From the NCBI GenBank assembly GCA_025352525.1, contig JANXTG010000060.1, forward strand, positions 1-45,159: a DNA stretch of 45,159 nucleotides, given 5' to 3'. The notes beneath the pieces are model-generated. The model did not search any database and was not told the DNA's origin. It saw only the letters and a program-made list of their open reading frames with translations. The position numbers were made by a program, and so were the translations under genes. Positions 18,989-29,152 of this stretch are shown here, piece after piece (position 1 is the first letter of the stretch; the number at the start of each line of letters is the position of its first letter). Source of the DNA: Ferruginibacter sp. (GTDB lineage Bacteria > Bacteroidota > Bacteroidia > Chitinophagales > Chitinophagaceae).

Positions 18989-21112
18989 CTACAAATCACC
19001 TGTTCGCATTTCATCAATAAATGGTTGTAGATCTGTTACTAATGTAGGTCCACCGCCATGCAAAGTCAAATAGTAATCCTCACAAATCTGCGCCTGTTGT
19101 TCTCTATTAAAATCTTTAAAATGCTTACCTTCTGTTCGTTGTTTAGTAAGGTTACCGTAATTATATCCAGCACCAAAAGCTTGCGCATGAATTGCTTCCG
19201 CCATGTACGCCGACCCAGTTTTTTGATATTGTGCCACATGAGAAAGTTCATGAACAACAGTATGCAGAGGTTCTCCACCTTTTTTAAAATGTAATACATG
19301 TGCAGTTGTAATAGCTCTTCCACCATTAACCCAGGTTAATACAGAATTTTCATCAATCCAAACTAATTCATAAGGAATCATTCCGCTTGGATGAACCTCC
19401 AAAGATGCGTTTCTTTCATCATCAGTTAATTTACGCATACGGAATATTAAACCCCATGTAATTTCGAGTAGTTCTAATAAGCCAACAAAATCAAGAACAT
19501 AAAGTATCATCCGTCCTAACCATTCAGCAAAATGAATTAATCCATCCCATATCCATTTTCCAAATCCTTTAGCCCCTTCCCATACCCATACCGCAGCTCC
19601 TACCACACCATCCCAACCCCATTTTGCAAATCCTTTTACACCAGCCCAAGCCCAACTTATAGAACCTGTTAATGCATTCCAAAGTCTATCCAACGTTGGG
19701 TCTGATACAAAATCAACAGCCCAATTAAATCCATTTAATAACCCATCACCTAACCATGAAAGTGCCCCTTCAATTCCATCTCCTATCCATTTAAACACAC
19801 CTGTTACAGCATCCCACACATGAACACCTGCACTACTTATTCCATTCCATGCCCAACCAAGTAAGCCAGTTATTCCATCCCACAATTGCACTATAAGTCT
19901 CCATAACCTTATAGGAATATTTTTTATAAATGACCAAAGATTAGTACCGATAACTACCAATTTTTTCCAAAGAAATGTACCAAGTATTTTTATGCCCTCC
20001 CAGGCAAGATTACCTAACCATTTTATTGCATCCCATACTGCACTACCCGCAGTACTTAACCAATCTAAAACATCCGAACTTAAGGTTTTAAGTCCTTCCC
20101 AAGCCCAAGATGCTGCATCACCCAAATAACCCGTAGCAGTATCCCAGGCAGAGTTCAGCGAATTGCCAATTGAAGAAATACCAGACGAAATACCCTCTCC
20201 AATATCATTTACAGTACCTGTGACTGCATCCCAAGCATCGCCTAAAATTCCTCTTTGTACAACCTTACTATTAGTATTTTTTACTGCTTTATTTACCGCT
20301 CCCTGCTGCACTGTATGGGTTAACTCGTGGGCCAATAAATGTTTACCGGATGTACTTGCTGTATCATATTTTCCTTCATTAAAATAAATATCATTGCCTT
20401 GTGTAAATGCCTGGGCATTTAAGTCCTTACTCATTTGTACAGCAGTGCTATTATTGTGTATGCGTACATTCGAAAAATCTGTACCGAAAGATGATTCCAT
20501 TTCATTTTTCACAGAAGTAGTTAAAGGACTTCCGGAACCTTTGGATGCCGATAAAGAACTTTCGATTGAAGGGGATGCTGTGGCAGAATCATTTTCTGAT
20601 TTTGTTTGTACTTTTTTTTCTTCATACTTACAAGTGGCACATTTTCTTTGTACATTTTTTTCATCATCCGACGACGGTTCTGAATTACTTTCAAAAATGG
20701 GTTTTTTCTGCAGCGTACCTTTCATCAAATCTTCATCACCTTCTTTTTTTTGCAGTTTTTCTTCCTGCTCGCAAGTGTCACATTTTGTTTGTATGAAAGA
20801 ACTTATTGAGGTATTGTAAGCGATAGGTTTTGCCTGAATATTTTCGCCACTATTATTTGGATTGATATTGTTTTTATTACTCCATCTCTGTACAACTTTA
20901 TCTGCCACTGCATCTGCTTCCACTTCGTATTTATCGTTGGGTTTGCCAATGTTTAATTTTGCCTGTATGCCGGGAAAATCATTTACTTTTTTTTGAAAAA
21001 ACGGTTGTTCATTATCTGCGGAGTAAGACAAACCCTGCCTTACACCTTTTTGAAAAAAAGGTGCATTGCTTTTTGCAGAAGATGCTGCTGTTTTTGTTTC
21101 CGCAACTTTCAT
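18989..21112 (-). CDS. DUF4157 domain protein with Trp-rich repeat region and second HExxH motif; putative eCIS cargo
   Basis: SSFGTDFSNVRIHNNSTAVQMSKDLNAQAFTQGNDIYFNEGKYDTASTSGKHLLAHELTHTVQQGA, then a long W/G-rich repeat region, then LHTVVHELSHVAQYQKTGSAYMAEAIHAQAF. Confidence 0.88.
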   Translation of the reverse strand: MKVAETKTAASSAKSNAPFFQKGVRQGLSYSADNEQPFFQKKVNDFPGIQAKLNIGKPNDKYEVEADAVADKVVQRWSNKNNINPNNSGENIQAKPIAYNTSISSFIQTKCDTCEQEEKLQKKEGDEDLMKGTLQKKPIFESNSEPSSDDEKNVQRKCATCKYEEKKVQTKSENDSATASPSIESSLSASKGSGSPLTTSVKNEMESSFGTDFSNVRIHNNSTAVQMSKDLNAQAFTQGNDIYFNEGKYDTASTSGKHLLAHELTHTVQQGAVNKAVKNTNSKVVQRGILGDAWDAVTGTVNDIGEGISSGISSIGNSLNSAWDTATGYLGDAASWAWEGLKTLSSDVLDWLSTAGSAVWDAIKWLGNLAWEGIKILGTFLWKKLVVIGTNLWSFIKNIPIRLWRLIVQLWDGITGLLGWAWNGISSAGVHVWDAVTGVFKWIGDGIEGALSWLGDGLLNGFNWAVDFVSDPTLDRLWNALTGSISWAWAGVKGFAKWGWDGVVGAAVWVWEGAKGFGKWIWDGLIHFAEWLGRMILYVLDFVGLLELLEITWGLIFRMRKLTDDERNASLEVHPSGMIPYELVWIDENSVLTWVNGGRAITTAHVLHFKKGGEPLHTVVHELSHVAQYQKTGSAYMAEAIHAQAFGAGYNYGNLTKQRTEGKHFKDFNREQQAQICEDYYLTLHGGGPTLVTDLQPFIDEMRTGDL

Positions 21113-21142
21113 ATTCGTATTTCAAACACTTTTATTAATTTT

Positions 21143-22582
21143 TTACCGCCATTCTGTTCTTATAATATTATTTACCCAAGGCAGTTTTATAATATTTAAA
21201 CCCCAGGGCAAATGATCGAGCAACATATCTATTGAACCCTTTTCTACCTGTATATGTATATCATTATTTTTTGTAAATACTTTTCCGTTTCGTTGTAAAA
21301 AACTTTCCCTTAAACCTGCAAGAGAAGTGTTTTTTAAAATACTCCATTGTGCTATTACTGCATTTAATAATCCATCTGCCTCTTCCATTTCTTCTTCTGT
21401 TAATGTTGTATTTTTAGTTATAATATTTTCTATTGGAAAACCACAAAGTATTTTTGGGATTACCAGTTCATGCTCGGCTGCTGCTGTATTGCCGGTAGCG
21501 AGATAGTATAAAACAATTACAGCTTTTTCTTGCGCCTGTAAATGGAGGAACTGTTTGTTTTGTAATAAATGTAAACCTGCAAATAAAGATGATAAAAAAG
21601 GATGCAATAGTACCATACCTGCAAGGGTTGTAAAAATTCCTTCATCCTCTATTTGCTCATTTGCTTTCATCGCTTCCTCCTTTTTATTTTTTAAAATATT
21701 TCTTTCTTCATCTTCAATCTTCTTTGCAGTAAATATTTTTTCTTGCTGAAGTTGTTTAATGATAGGTTTTAGCAATGTTGTTTCGCTAAACATTTTTATA
21801 TCATCATTCATTATTTTAGGGTGATGATTTACGATGTAATCTTTAAGCACTTCTTTGGTTATTTCATGAGTGGTTTTTAAAATTCCCCCGGCGGATAATT
21901 GTAATACATTTTGCCACAATACATTTTCAACAGGTACTTTTAAATTCGTTGCAGCTGTATCTCCATTTTTTAATTTTATCAACACAACGCATATTTCATT
22001 AATAGTTTCAAATAATGCATCCTGGTTTTTTGATGTTATTATACTTACCAGTTGCGATAAAAATGTAGCCGTATGTTCCTGCACAATTCGTGTTGTAAAT
22101 GTTTTATTTGCAACAATTTCTTTGCGTAAATTTTCAATACTGTTAAAATCTGTAGCCAACTGTTTAAGCACTTCTATGTACCATTTTGCATTTGGTTGTA
22201 ATAAATTCCAAGGCAAATAACCTTTGTGCATATAATAAAACCATTGCCTGTAACTGTTGGCTGCCATTGTGTTTATAGTATTAATAACACCAATAGTCTT
22301 TTCTTTTTTTATATGTTCTGTAGTATGCGCTACTGTTTTTTTTATAAATTCATTATCATTTTTTAAATTATTTATTTCTGTTGCTGAAATTGTTCCGATA
22401 TCAATTTCTACTTTATCTAACACTAATATTTCATCTTCATTTGTTATACCATCAAATTGTATTTGCAGCAATGGCACTATTTGTTGCAGATAATGATTGC
22501 TTACCTGCTGCTGAATGTTGAATGTGTCAAGATTTTTATCTATCTGCAATTCAATTACCTGTTTTTTTATTACGTGTTGCAT
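21143..22582 (-). CDS. contractile injection system tape measure-type protein
   Basis: N-terminus MQHVIKKQVIELQIDKNLDTFNIQQQVSNHYLQQIVPLLQIQFD...ILVLDKVEIDIGTI and C-terminal LPWGLNIIKLPWVNNIIRTEW, typical of CIS tape-measure family; position beside baseplate genes. Confidence 0.82.
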   Translation of the reverse strand: MQHVIKKQVIELQIDKNLDTFNIQQQVSNHYLQQIVPLLQIQFDGITNEDEILVLDKVEIDIGTISATEINNLKNDNEFIKKTVAHTTEHIKKEKTIGVINTINTMAANSYRQWFYYMHKGYLPWNLLQPNAKWYIEVLKQLATDFNSIENLRKEIVANKTFTTRIVQEHTATFLSQLVSIITSKNQDALFETINEICVVLIKLKNGDTAATNLKVPVENVLWQNVLQLSAGGILKTTHEITKEVLKDYIVNHHPKIMNDDIKMFSETTLLKPIIKQLQQEKIFTAKKIEDEERNILKNKKEEAMKANEQIEDEGIFTTLAGMVLLHPFLSSLFAGLHLLQNKQFLHLQAQEKAVIVLYYLATGNTAAAEHELVIPKILCGFPIENIITKNTTLTEEEMEEADGLLNAVIAQWSILKNTSLAGLRESFLQRNGKVFTKNNDIHIQVEKGSIDMLLDHLPWGLNIIKLPWVNNIIRTEWR

Positions 22583-22583
22583 A

Positions 22584-25500
22584 TTATTTTCTGCCTACTT
22601 CGGTTATTGTTTTTTTAATTTCGGTTACATTTATTTCGGGTAAATATTTTTTTACTTGCTTGCTATTCCAATGTTCATAAATGGTATTCATATCAAAACC
22701 TGCGCTCTCTATTTTTGAAAATATCGCAGTTAGTAATTTTACCTGCTCTAAGCCAGTGCCTGTAAAAAATGCTTTATCTAAACTGTAGCAAACGATATTT
22801 TCCAGCAAAATATATTTTCTGTTTTTGTTTATCGTAAGTCCATTATTATCAGTAGGTTTTTTATTTTGAATTATTTCTGTAACAATAGCATCAATCTGAA
22901 TTTTGGTAGGAGAGGTTGTTTTTAAAAAACGTTCAGCCTTTACCGCAATCATATTATTTTGCACAGCATTTTTTACAACTTCCACCGCATTTTTATAACC
23001 AGCCATTCTGCTGTTTACAAAAGAGGGAAGTGGTATAATGGCGACTTCTGCTAATGGGTTTTCTTTTGCAATCTTTTCAATTTTTTTTATTTCTACAGGT
23101 TTTAAAACAGTACTTTCTTTTTTAACGGGAGTATTATTTTCTTGAATCAATACGGGGTCATTTTTCACTCCTATACTTTTTTCAAACCTATTTTCATGAT
23201 CCTCAATAACCCTATTATCACTACAATTTATTGTCTGAAAACAATGCAAATCGTTTATTTCGTTTACAAAATTATTTACACCTTTCGGCACAAAATCATT
23301 TGTAAAGCAACTTGTTTGTGGTGGTTCATCATCTTTGCATGGCTGGCAATCTATACAATCATCAAGACAAGTAAATTGCTGTTTAAAAACAAAGTCCAAC
23401 ATCTCGCAGGTATCAAAATTTCCTATACAAGTTGATTTTCCGGCAAGCATTAAGTGCCATTTTTTATAATTGGTTTCAAACCTGCAAAAATCATAAGGTG
23501 TAAGCCATAAAATTCTCAACAACACATGCGCAGGTGCAGTACGATACATAATATTTTCCATTACCATTCTTCCTGCTGCTGTTCTAAAACGCTTTGGCCA
23601 TGCAGGTAAAGCCACAGTAGCAATAAATGAAAATGGATCAGAGCCCGGATAAAAACAACTTGCCTTTTGAATATTGCAAGGGTCAGTATCCGGAAATTCC
23701 CATTTGTATCCACAGTTTCTTTCACCGCAATTAGTATCATTATTTCTGCATTTACAGTCTCCTTCATTTTGTGGACGCAATAAAATATGTTCCACCAAAT
23801 GCAAGCCCTCTGCATTTACAAGTTTTTTGGTTCGTTCAGCAGCATCGCAAACCATATTTGGTAACGTATAGCATTGCGGATTGTATGCAATTTTTTCTCC
23901 GGTTTTTATACCCATATTATTTGCAGAGCGTAATGAATTATTAAACTGAAATGCAATACCGAATGAATTGCATTCACAATCAAAAACAGCTATGTAGCTT
24001 TGTTTACTTAATAAAAACTTTTGAAGCTGTAAATAAGTTTGCCATAAATTGCCGAGTTCTTTTAAGGTATAACAGCAACTCGATTTCCACGCTATATCAC
24101 AAACGAGTTCTGTTTCTGTTGGCTTGTCGCTACAATTGCATGGCACCAAATCGTTTTCAATTTCCTCGCAATTACCAAAACCGGGTAGTTTTATTTCTAT
24201 ACAATATTTCTCGCTGTTTGTTTTTTTATCTTTCTTTTTTACTATTGGAAAATAACATCCAAACGCATTCAATTCTTTTCTCCACTCAATAATAGTATAA
24301 CCTTTTTCAAAAGATTGAAGAATTACTTGTCCGCTTTTATCTGCAAGAAATAATTCACTTTCTTTCTCGGTAACTTGGTTTTCAGTATTGTAAATATTTT
24401 CTACAATATTTATAAGTGTAACTACATCTACAGTATTTTGTGTAGCAATATTTAATTGATAAGCAAATGGCTTTCCATCTGCATCTAACAATAATAATTT
24501 TTCACTTTGTATCTCGGTACTATAGGATTTGTTTTGAATAGTCTCTGCAAACCTTTCCTGTAATTGGTACAGTACTTTGCTTCTTTGCTGCGATGTATCA
24601 TATTTGCAGGGGTGCACAATAAAGTCTTCCCCACAGTTTACATAAAATGAATAACAGCAGTCTTCTTTTTTTTGATAATTACTAAACGAATTTTCCTGTT
24701 GTACTGCACATATAAACTTTTCAATTCCATCTTTGCCCCATATTAGTTGTATATCTTTTTGCTCATAACGCTTTACACTTTCCGCCAACACTTCTCGTAT
24801 GTAAATTTTATATTTTCCAGTCTCTTGTTTTGTGCATGCATCACAATCTGTAAATAAATTTCCGTAAAAAGATATGAGCATTATAAAGAAAGTAAAATCT
24901 TTTCTTGCCTCCTGCGCAGTTTCATAATACTTATTGCTTAACCATAATTCAGGCATCTTTTCCTTGCCATAAATACTGAAATAATATTTGTACATTATAG
25001 CTTCGGTAGTGCAAGCACAATTGTCTTTTATAGTGCCACTGTTTTCTCCGCAAAACAATTCATTAAATTTAAGGGAGCCATATTCCACCCTTCTTATTGG
25101 GTAATTATTAGCCGTTTCCAGCATCCATTGCACCACATTTGTTTTATATACTTTTTCTATTTCATTGCTGGTTTCTGCGGGAATAAATACAATGGTATCA
25201 TTATTTTTATTTGTGCCGGTCGGTTCGTTAAGCTGTATAAACTTTCCATAATTATTTACATCAGTTGCTAAGCCAAGCACATCAATATAATTTTTTTCAA
25301 ACGCCTCTTGTGCCAGTTCACTGGTAGAAAATTCTTCTTTACTTTCAAACAATATAATTTTAGATCCAATATTTTTGCCTGCAGTGTAACAGTTGTTTTT
25401 ATCTTTTATTTGATAACGATAAACCGGGCTACTGTTTTTTGTTTTTATTATTTTATGTACAATATCGCCGCCCAAACAGATCTCTGTATATTTTAATGAT

Positions 25501-28500
25501 TTTTGTAATTGGGCATAAACTTTTCTCTTTTCTTGCTCAGCAATTTCTTTGTTTTCGTAGGCTGTGGTGTGATGCGCTATTACGTTGTCTTTGTCAACAA
25601 GCCTGTAAACATAATGCCCGAGACCATTCGTTTCATCTACTTTTACCGCAGCATTAAAAGATGATTTTTTATTTTTTGCAATAAAATATTCCACTTCCCT
25701 TTTTTCATGCAATATCTTTTCAATTTCTTTTTCGGTATTCTTTGTTGGCCCAGTTTCGGCAGTTAATAAAGAGACGGCATTTGTTAATTTACCTTTGTTA
25801 GGAGCAGATAAGATGACGTTTTGTTTTTCAACTTTCTTATTTAACAATGAAGTGGAGGCTGAAAAATCAGTAGCTGCTTTTAATGCAGCCTCTGCACTTG
25901 CATAGTCATTTGTGCTTACAAATGAGTATCTGTTATTTTCTCTGTAACCTAAGTTGTAATTGTATTTCCATTTGTCTGCAATGGTTTCTATTGCAAGCGT
26001 ATATTCCTGTTGGTTTATAAAATCATTTATTTTTTGCAACATTGCTTCTGCGGCTTCCTGTGTTTCAAAGCCCTGATAACACATAGCATTTGCAATTCCT
26101 TTGTCTTTAATTTGAATGCCGTAATTGCCGTTTTTATTATCCCTTGTTATTTCAAAATTATTTTTATCTGTTGCCAGCGCAAGCATTTTTTTAAAATGAT
26201 TCTCTGCATCTTTTGCTGTATCAAATTCTACAGCCGGGCAAAGTTTAAAAGTATTTTCTTTATCTAATGCTTCATAAGTAAATTTATCCGGCTTGCCAAT
26301 GATACTACTGTTCACATCTATTTTAAAAGCGGCAGTATTTAAAAACCTTGTAGTATCTGTATTATTTTTATTGTATAAAAGATCGCCGAGCACATTTTCT
26401 TTTTCATTTTCCAGTACCCATTTCTTTTTATCGTTTATGTTGCTAATCAATTTTTTTATCGCTGCGTTTGCTTCTTCCATTGAATTAAAAAATTCTATGG
26501 ATCGTGCTTTTACATTGCCTATGCTGTCATTCAGCAGTATGCGATGCCTGTATTTGCTTATAAAAATATCTTCCCCTGCGGGCTTGTTACGGTATGTTTT
26601 GTACAAGTTATCTGCCACCGAATCTGCTGCCAAAGAATTGTTGAATTGCTGAGGATAAACAGCATAATTCTTTTCACCATATTTTACTTGCAGAGAATAT
26701 CGTTGTGTATCGTTATCATAGTGCCTGCTATAATTTTTTGTATCAGCCAAGGCAGTAAGTAAATTTCTAATAGCTGCATGAGCATCTTCCCGTGAACTGA
26801 ATTTTTCTTTTATTTCAAAAAGTTTTTCTTCGCCGGTTTTAAGGTCAATTATAAATTCTTCTTCATAAGCTTCTACCACAAAATTGCAAAGGCTGTGTAA
26901 TTTTTTATTTTCTATGCCACTCAAATATTTCACTTCATTTTCAAAACCTGAAATATTATTGTTTAACCAGTTATTTTTATTGTAATCATAAGCCATGCCT
27001 CTGTTGCTGCTTATGTAATCGTAATTTGACAGAAAGAGTTCTTTGTTTTTTATATCGGCCAATGCAGTTTCTTCTGCTGATAAATTTCCAAAAGACAGCA
27101 TTGCAAAATCAGTAAACCTTTCAGCAAAGCGTGCAAGCAAATGATTCAGAAAATAATTTCTTCTGATTGCATACATGTTTTTGTCTTCAATAATTCCCTG
27201 CAAGTATTCTTCATAAGTTGCCATGTTTAATTCAATATTAAACGAAACATGGTTTTCTGCTGTAATAAAAGTTCTGTAATTTTCATCAAAAGTCGCTATG
27301 TAATTTATGCTGTCAGCATGTTGTTTAGCGGCTGCTTCTGAGCTAAAAAATTTATTGCTTACCAGTACAAATTCATTTGTAGATGCAGTAATGTAATAGT
27401 AAATACTTTTTGTTCCTTCATTGATATATTTAACATCAATATTGCCATTGTAAAAATCATTCTTCAAAATATTAAGCGTTATTTCCTGCTCCGTTAATGA
27501 AGAAAAAGTAAAAGCATCCAATGTGTGAGGATCTGCATTTTGAGAACCATTTTTCGTTACTAGCTCCAGCAATTTATCTTTTGCTACTGGGTAAATTAAT
27601 TTACTGCCTTTAGTTCCCAAACTGTTATCAGCACTATCATTTTCAGCAAAGCGAAGTAATTTTTCTAAGTCGGGAACAGTAGTTAATTTATTTAAAAAGT
27701 AAGTTTGTTTTTTATTTTCAATATTATTTTCTGATACTGAAAACAATGAACGAATGTTTTTTAATTGTGCTAAGTAATTACATAATAGCTGATCGAAAAA
27801 TAATAAGTATCCTTTTAATTGCAATGCTTTTGCTTTGCGTTTTATATCGACATCTTTTGCCAGCCCACCTTCTGAAATGCCATATACCTGAGGGAAATCA
27901 TTTTGTATAGAAAAGTATTCATCCAGATCTGCTCTGTAAATTCCTTTTGGTATTTCAGTGTCTAAATAGGGCGATGGATTCTTATACAACAACTTTCCGT
28001 TGTGGGTAAAATTTAATTCAAAAAGCGCATCGTATTTTTTTGCATCAAATAATACAGGCACTTCATTTATAGAAAATGTAATGAAAGATTCAGTACTCAA
28101 AAAGTCGGAAATATTATTTACAGGTAATAATATTTTCCAGTCTTTCTTTTGAACCATAGATCCGTTTTCTTCTACCCGTAATGCAATTTTCTTTATTTTT
28201 TTAACGTCCGGTATTTCAAAAATAGCATTGTAAACGTCCGATAAATGAATTTCTTTTTTTAGTTTTAAAATCTCCAGTTCTGCTGTATCTATAAAGCCAT
28301 TGCTGGCTACAATATTGTATGGTCTGCCTGAAAATATGTCTTCTATAGGTTTGTTATTATCCAGTAACTGTTGCAGTGTATAAAAATGTGGCGATGGCGA
28401 AAAAAACTTTCTTAATTTTTCAATTATAGCAACGTATATTTTTTCTGCATCTGCGCCTGCTTCTAATTCTATATCTGCACATATTCCGGTTTTTTGTTTG

Positions 28501-29132
28501 CAAAGCAAAGTTATATCTGCAAAATCTTCGCAGAGGTCTCTATGTGCAACCAATGTTTTCTTTATTGTTAAAATAAGATCATCTATGTATTTTTTTCTTT
28601 CTACTTCTGTTGCAAATTCTTCTTCAATATTTTTTTCTGTTTCAATAAATACATGGTAAATGCCGTTTAAATATTCGATGCAGTTTTCTTTATTTTGAGA
28701 TGTATTTTCTCTACCTATATTATTTCTTCTTTTGCAAATATCTTTCTGGTCAGTTGCTACTTCCAGCCACGCATTTTTTACGCCCGGTATCTCTATCAAT
28801 AATTTTCTGTAATCAATAATAGTAAGTGGGTTGCAGCTTAATATTTCAGCGGCTGTAAAAAAATGATCGTCTTTGGTTGTATCATTTGGGTTGCGTGCTA
28901 TTATATCTTCTACAGGTATATTGGTACGATATCCAAGATCGAGCAAGGCATAACAAAGGACTTCCAATATGGTAATACCGGGATCATGTGCATTGTGATC
29001 GGTCCATATTTTACCCGATAATTCACCGAGGTAATCAATGCTTTCTGTCCGCAATTTATCAAAATTGAGGTATGCAGGAAAGCCCGCATTCTTTTTACTT
29101 ATCACTTTAATATTTGTAATGTCATCTACCAT
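22584..29132 (-). CDS. giant eCIS baseplate-associated protein (2182 aa), Afp12/baseplate-like
   Basis: N-terminal LRTESIDYLGELSGKIWTDHNAHDPGITILEVLCYALLDLGYRTNIPVEDI (baseplate J/TssF-like N-terminus); C-terminal HLVEHILLRP...DPFSFIATVALPAWPKRFRTAAGRMVMENIMYRTAPAHVLLRILWL; adjacent to the 1538-aa baseplate gene. Confidence 0.8.
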   Translation of the reverse strand: MVDDITNIKVISKKNAGFPAYLNFDKLRTESIDYLGELSGKIWTDHNAHDPGITILEVLCYALLDLGYRTNIPVEDIIARNPNDTTKDDHFFTAAEILSCNPLTIIDYRKLLIEIPGVKNAWLEVATDQKDICKRRNNIGRENTSQNKENCIEYLNGIYHVFIETEKNIEEEFATEVERKKYIDDLILTIKKTLVAHRDLCEDFADITLLCKQKTGICADIELEAGADAEKIYVAIIEKLRKFFSPSPHFYTLQQLLDNNKPIEDIFSGRPYNIVASNGFIDTAELEILKLKKEIHLSDVYNAIFEIPDVKKIKKIALRVEENGSMVQKKDWKILLPVNNISDFLSTESFITFSINEVPVLFDAKKYDALFELNFTHNGKLLYKNPSPYLDTEIPKGIYRADLDEYFSIQNDFPQVYGISEGGLAKDVDIKRKAKALQLKGYLLFFDQLLCNYLAQLKNIRSLFSVSENNIENKKQTYFLNKLTTVPDLEKLLRFAENDSADNSLGTKGSKLIYPVAKDKLLELVTKNGSQNADPHTLDAFTFSSLTEQEITLNILKNDFYNGNIDVKYINEGTKSIYYYITASTNEFVLVSNKFFSSEAAAKQHADSINYIATFDENYRTFITAENHVSFNIELNMATYEEYLQGIIEDKNMYAIRRNYFLNHLLARFAERFTDFAMLSFGNLSAEETALADIKNKELFLSNYDYISSNRGMAYDYNKNNWLNNNISGFENEVKYLSGIENKKLHSLCNFVVEAYEEEFIIDLKTGEEKLFEIKEKFSSREDAHAAIRNLLTALADTKNYSRHYDNDTQRYSLQVKYGEKNYAVYPQQFNNSLAADSVADNLYKTYRNKPAGEDIFISKYRHRILLNDSIGNVKARSIEFFNSMEEANAAIKKLISNINDKKKWVLENEKENVLGDLLYNKNNTDTTRFLNTAAFKIDVNSSIIGKPDKFTYEALDKENTFKLCPAVEFDTAKDAENHFKKMLALATDKNNFEITRDNKNGNYGIQIKDKGIANAMCYQGFETQEAAEAMLQKINDFINQQEYTLAIETIADKWKYNYNLGYRENNRYSFVSTNDYASAEAALKAATDFSASTSLLNKKVEKQNVILSAPNKGKLTNAVSLLTAETGPTKNTEKEIEKILHEKREVEYFIAKNKKSSFNAAVKVDETNGLGHYVYRLVDKDNVIAHHTTAYENKEIAEQEKRKVYAQLQKSLKYTEICLGGDIVHKIIKTKNSSPVYRYQIKDKNNCYTAGKNIGSKIILFESKEEFSTSELAQEAFEKNYIDVLGLATDVNNYGKFIQLNEPTGTNKNNDTIVFIPAETSNEIEKVYKTNVVQWMLETANNYPIRRVEYGSLKFNELFCGENSGTIKDNCACTTEAIMYKYYFSIYGKEKMPELWLSNKYYETAQEARKDFTFFIMLISFYGNLFTDCDACTKQETGKYKIYIREVLAESVKRYEQKDIQLIWGKDGIEKFICAVQQENSFSNYQKKEDCCYSFYVNCGEDFIVHPCKYDTSQQRSKVLYQLQERFAETIQNKSYSTEIQSEKLLLLDADGKPFAYQLNIATQNTVDVVTLINIVENIYNTENQVTEKESELFLADKSGQVILQSFEKGYTIIEWRKELNAFGCYFPIVKKKDKKTNSEKYCIEIKLPGFGNCEEIENDLVPCNCSDKPTETELVCDIAWKSSCCYTLKELGNLWQTYLQLQKFLLSKQSYIAVFDCECNSFGIAFQFNNSLRSANNMGIKTGEKIAYNPQCYTLPNMVCDAAERTKKLVNAEGLHLVEHILLRPQNEGDCKCRNNDTNCGERNCGYKWEFPDTDPCNIQKASCFYPGSDPFSFIATVALPAWPKRFRTAAGRMVMENIMYRTAPAHVLLRILWLTPYDFCRFETNYKKWHLMLAGKSTCIGNFDTCEMLDFVFKQQFTCLDDCIDCQPCKDDEPPQTSCFTNDFVPKGVNNFVNEINDLHCFQTINCSDNRVIEDHENRFEKSIGVKNDPVLIQENNTPVKKESTVLKPVEIKKIEKIAKENPLAEVAIIPLPSFVNSRMAGYKNAVEVVKNAVQNNMIAVKAERFLKTTSPTKIQIDAIVTEIIQNKKPTDNNGLTINKNRKYILLENIVCYSLDKAFFTGTGLEQVKLLTAIFSKIESAGFDMNTIYEHWNSKQVKKYLPEINVTEIKKTITEVGRK

Positions 29133-29152
29133 TCTTTTTTGTATCCATTTAT

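Noticed and set aside
20394-20819. 141-aa plus-strand ORF opposite the 707-aa DUF4157 gene
   Set aside because: Antisense shadow of the charged and Cys-containing segment; no recognisable domain or start context.
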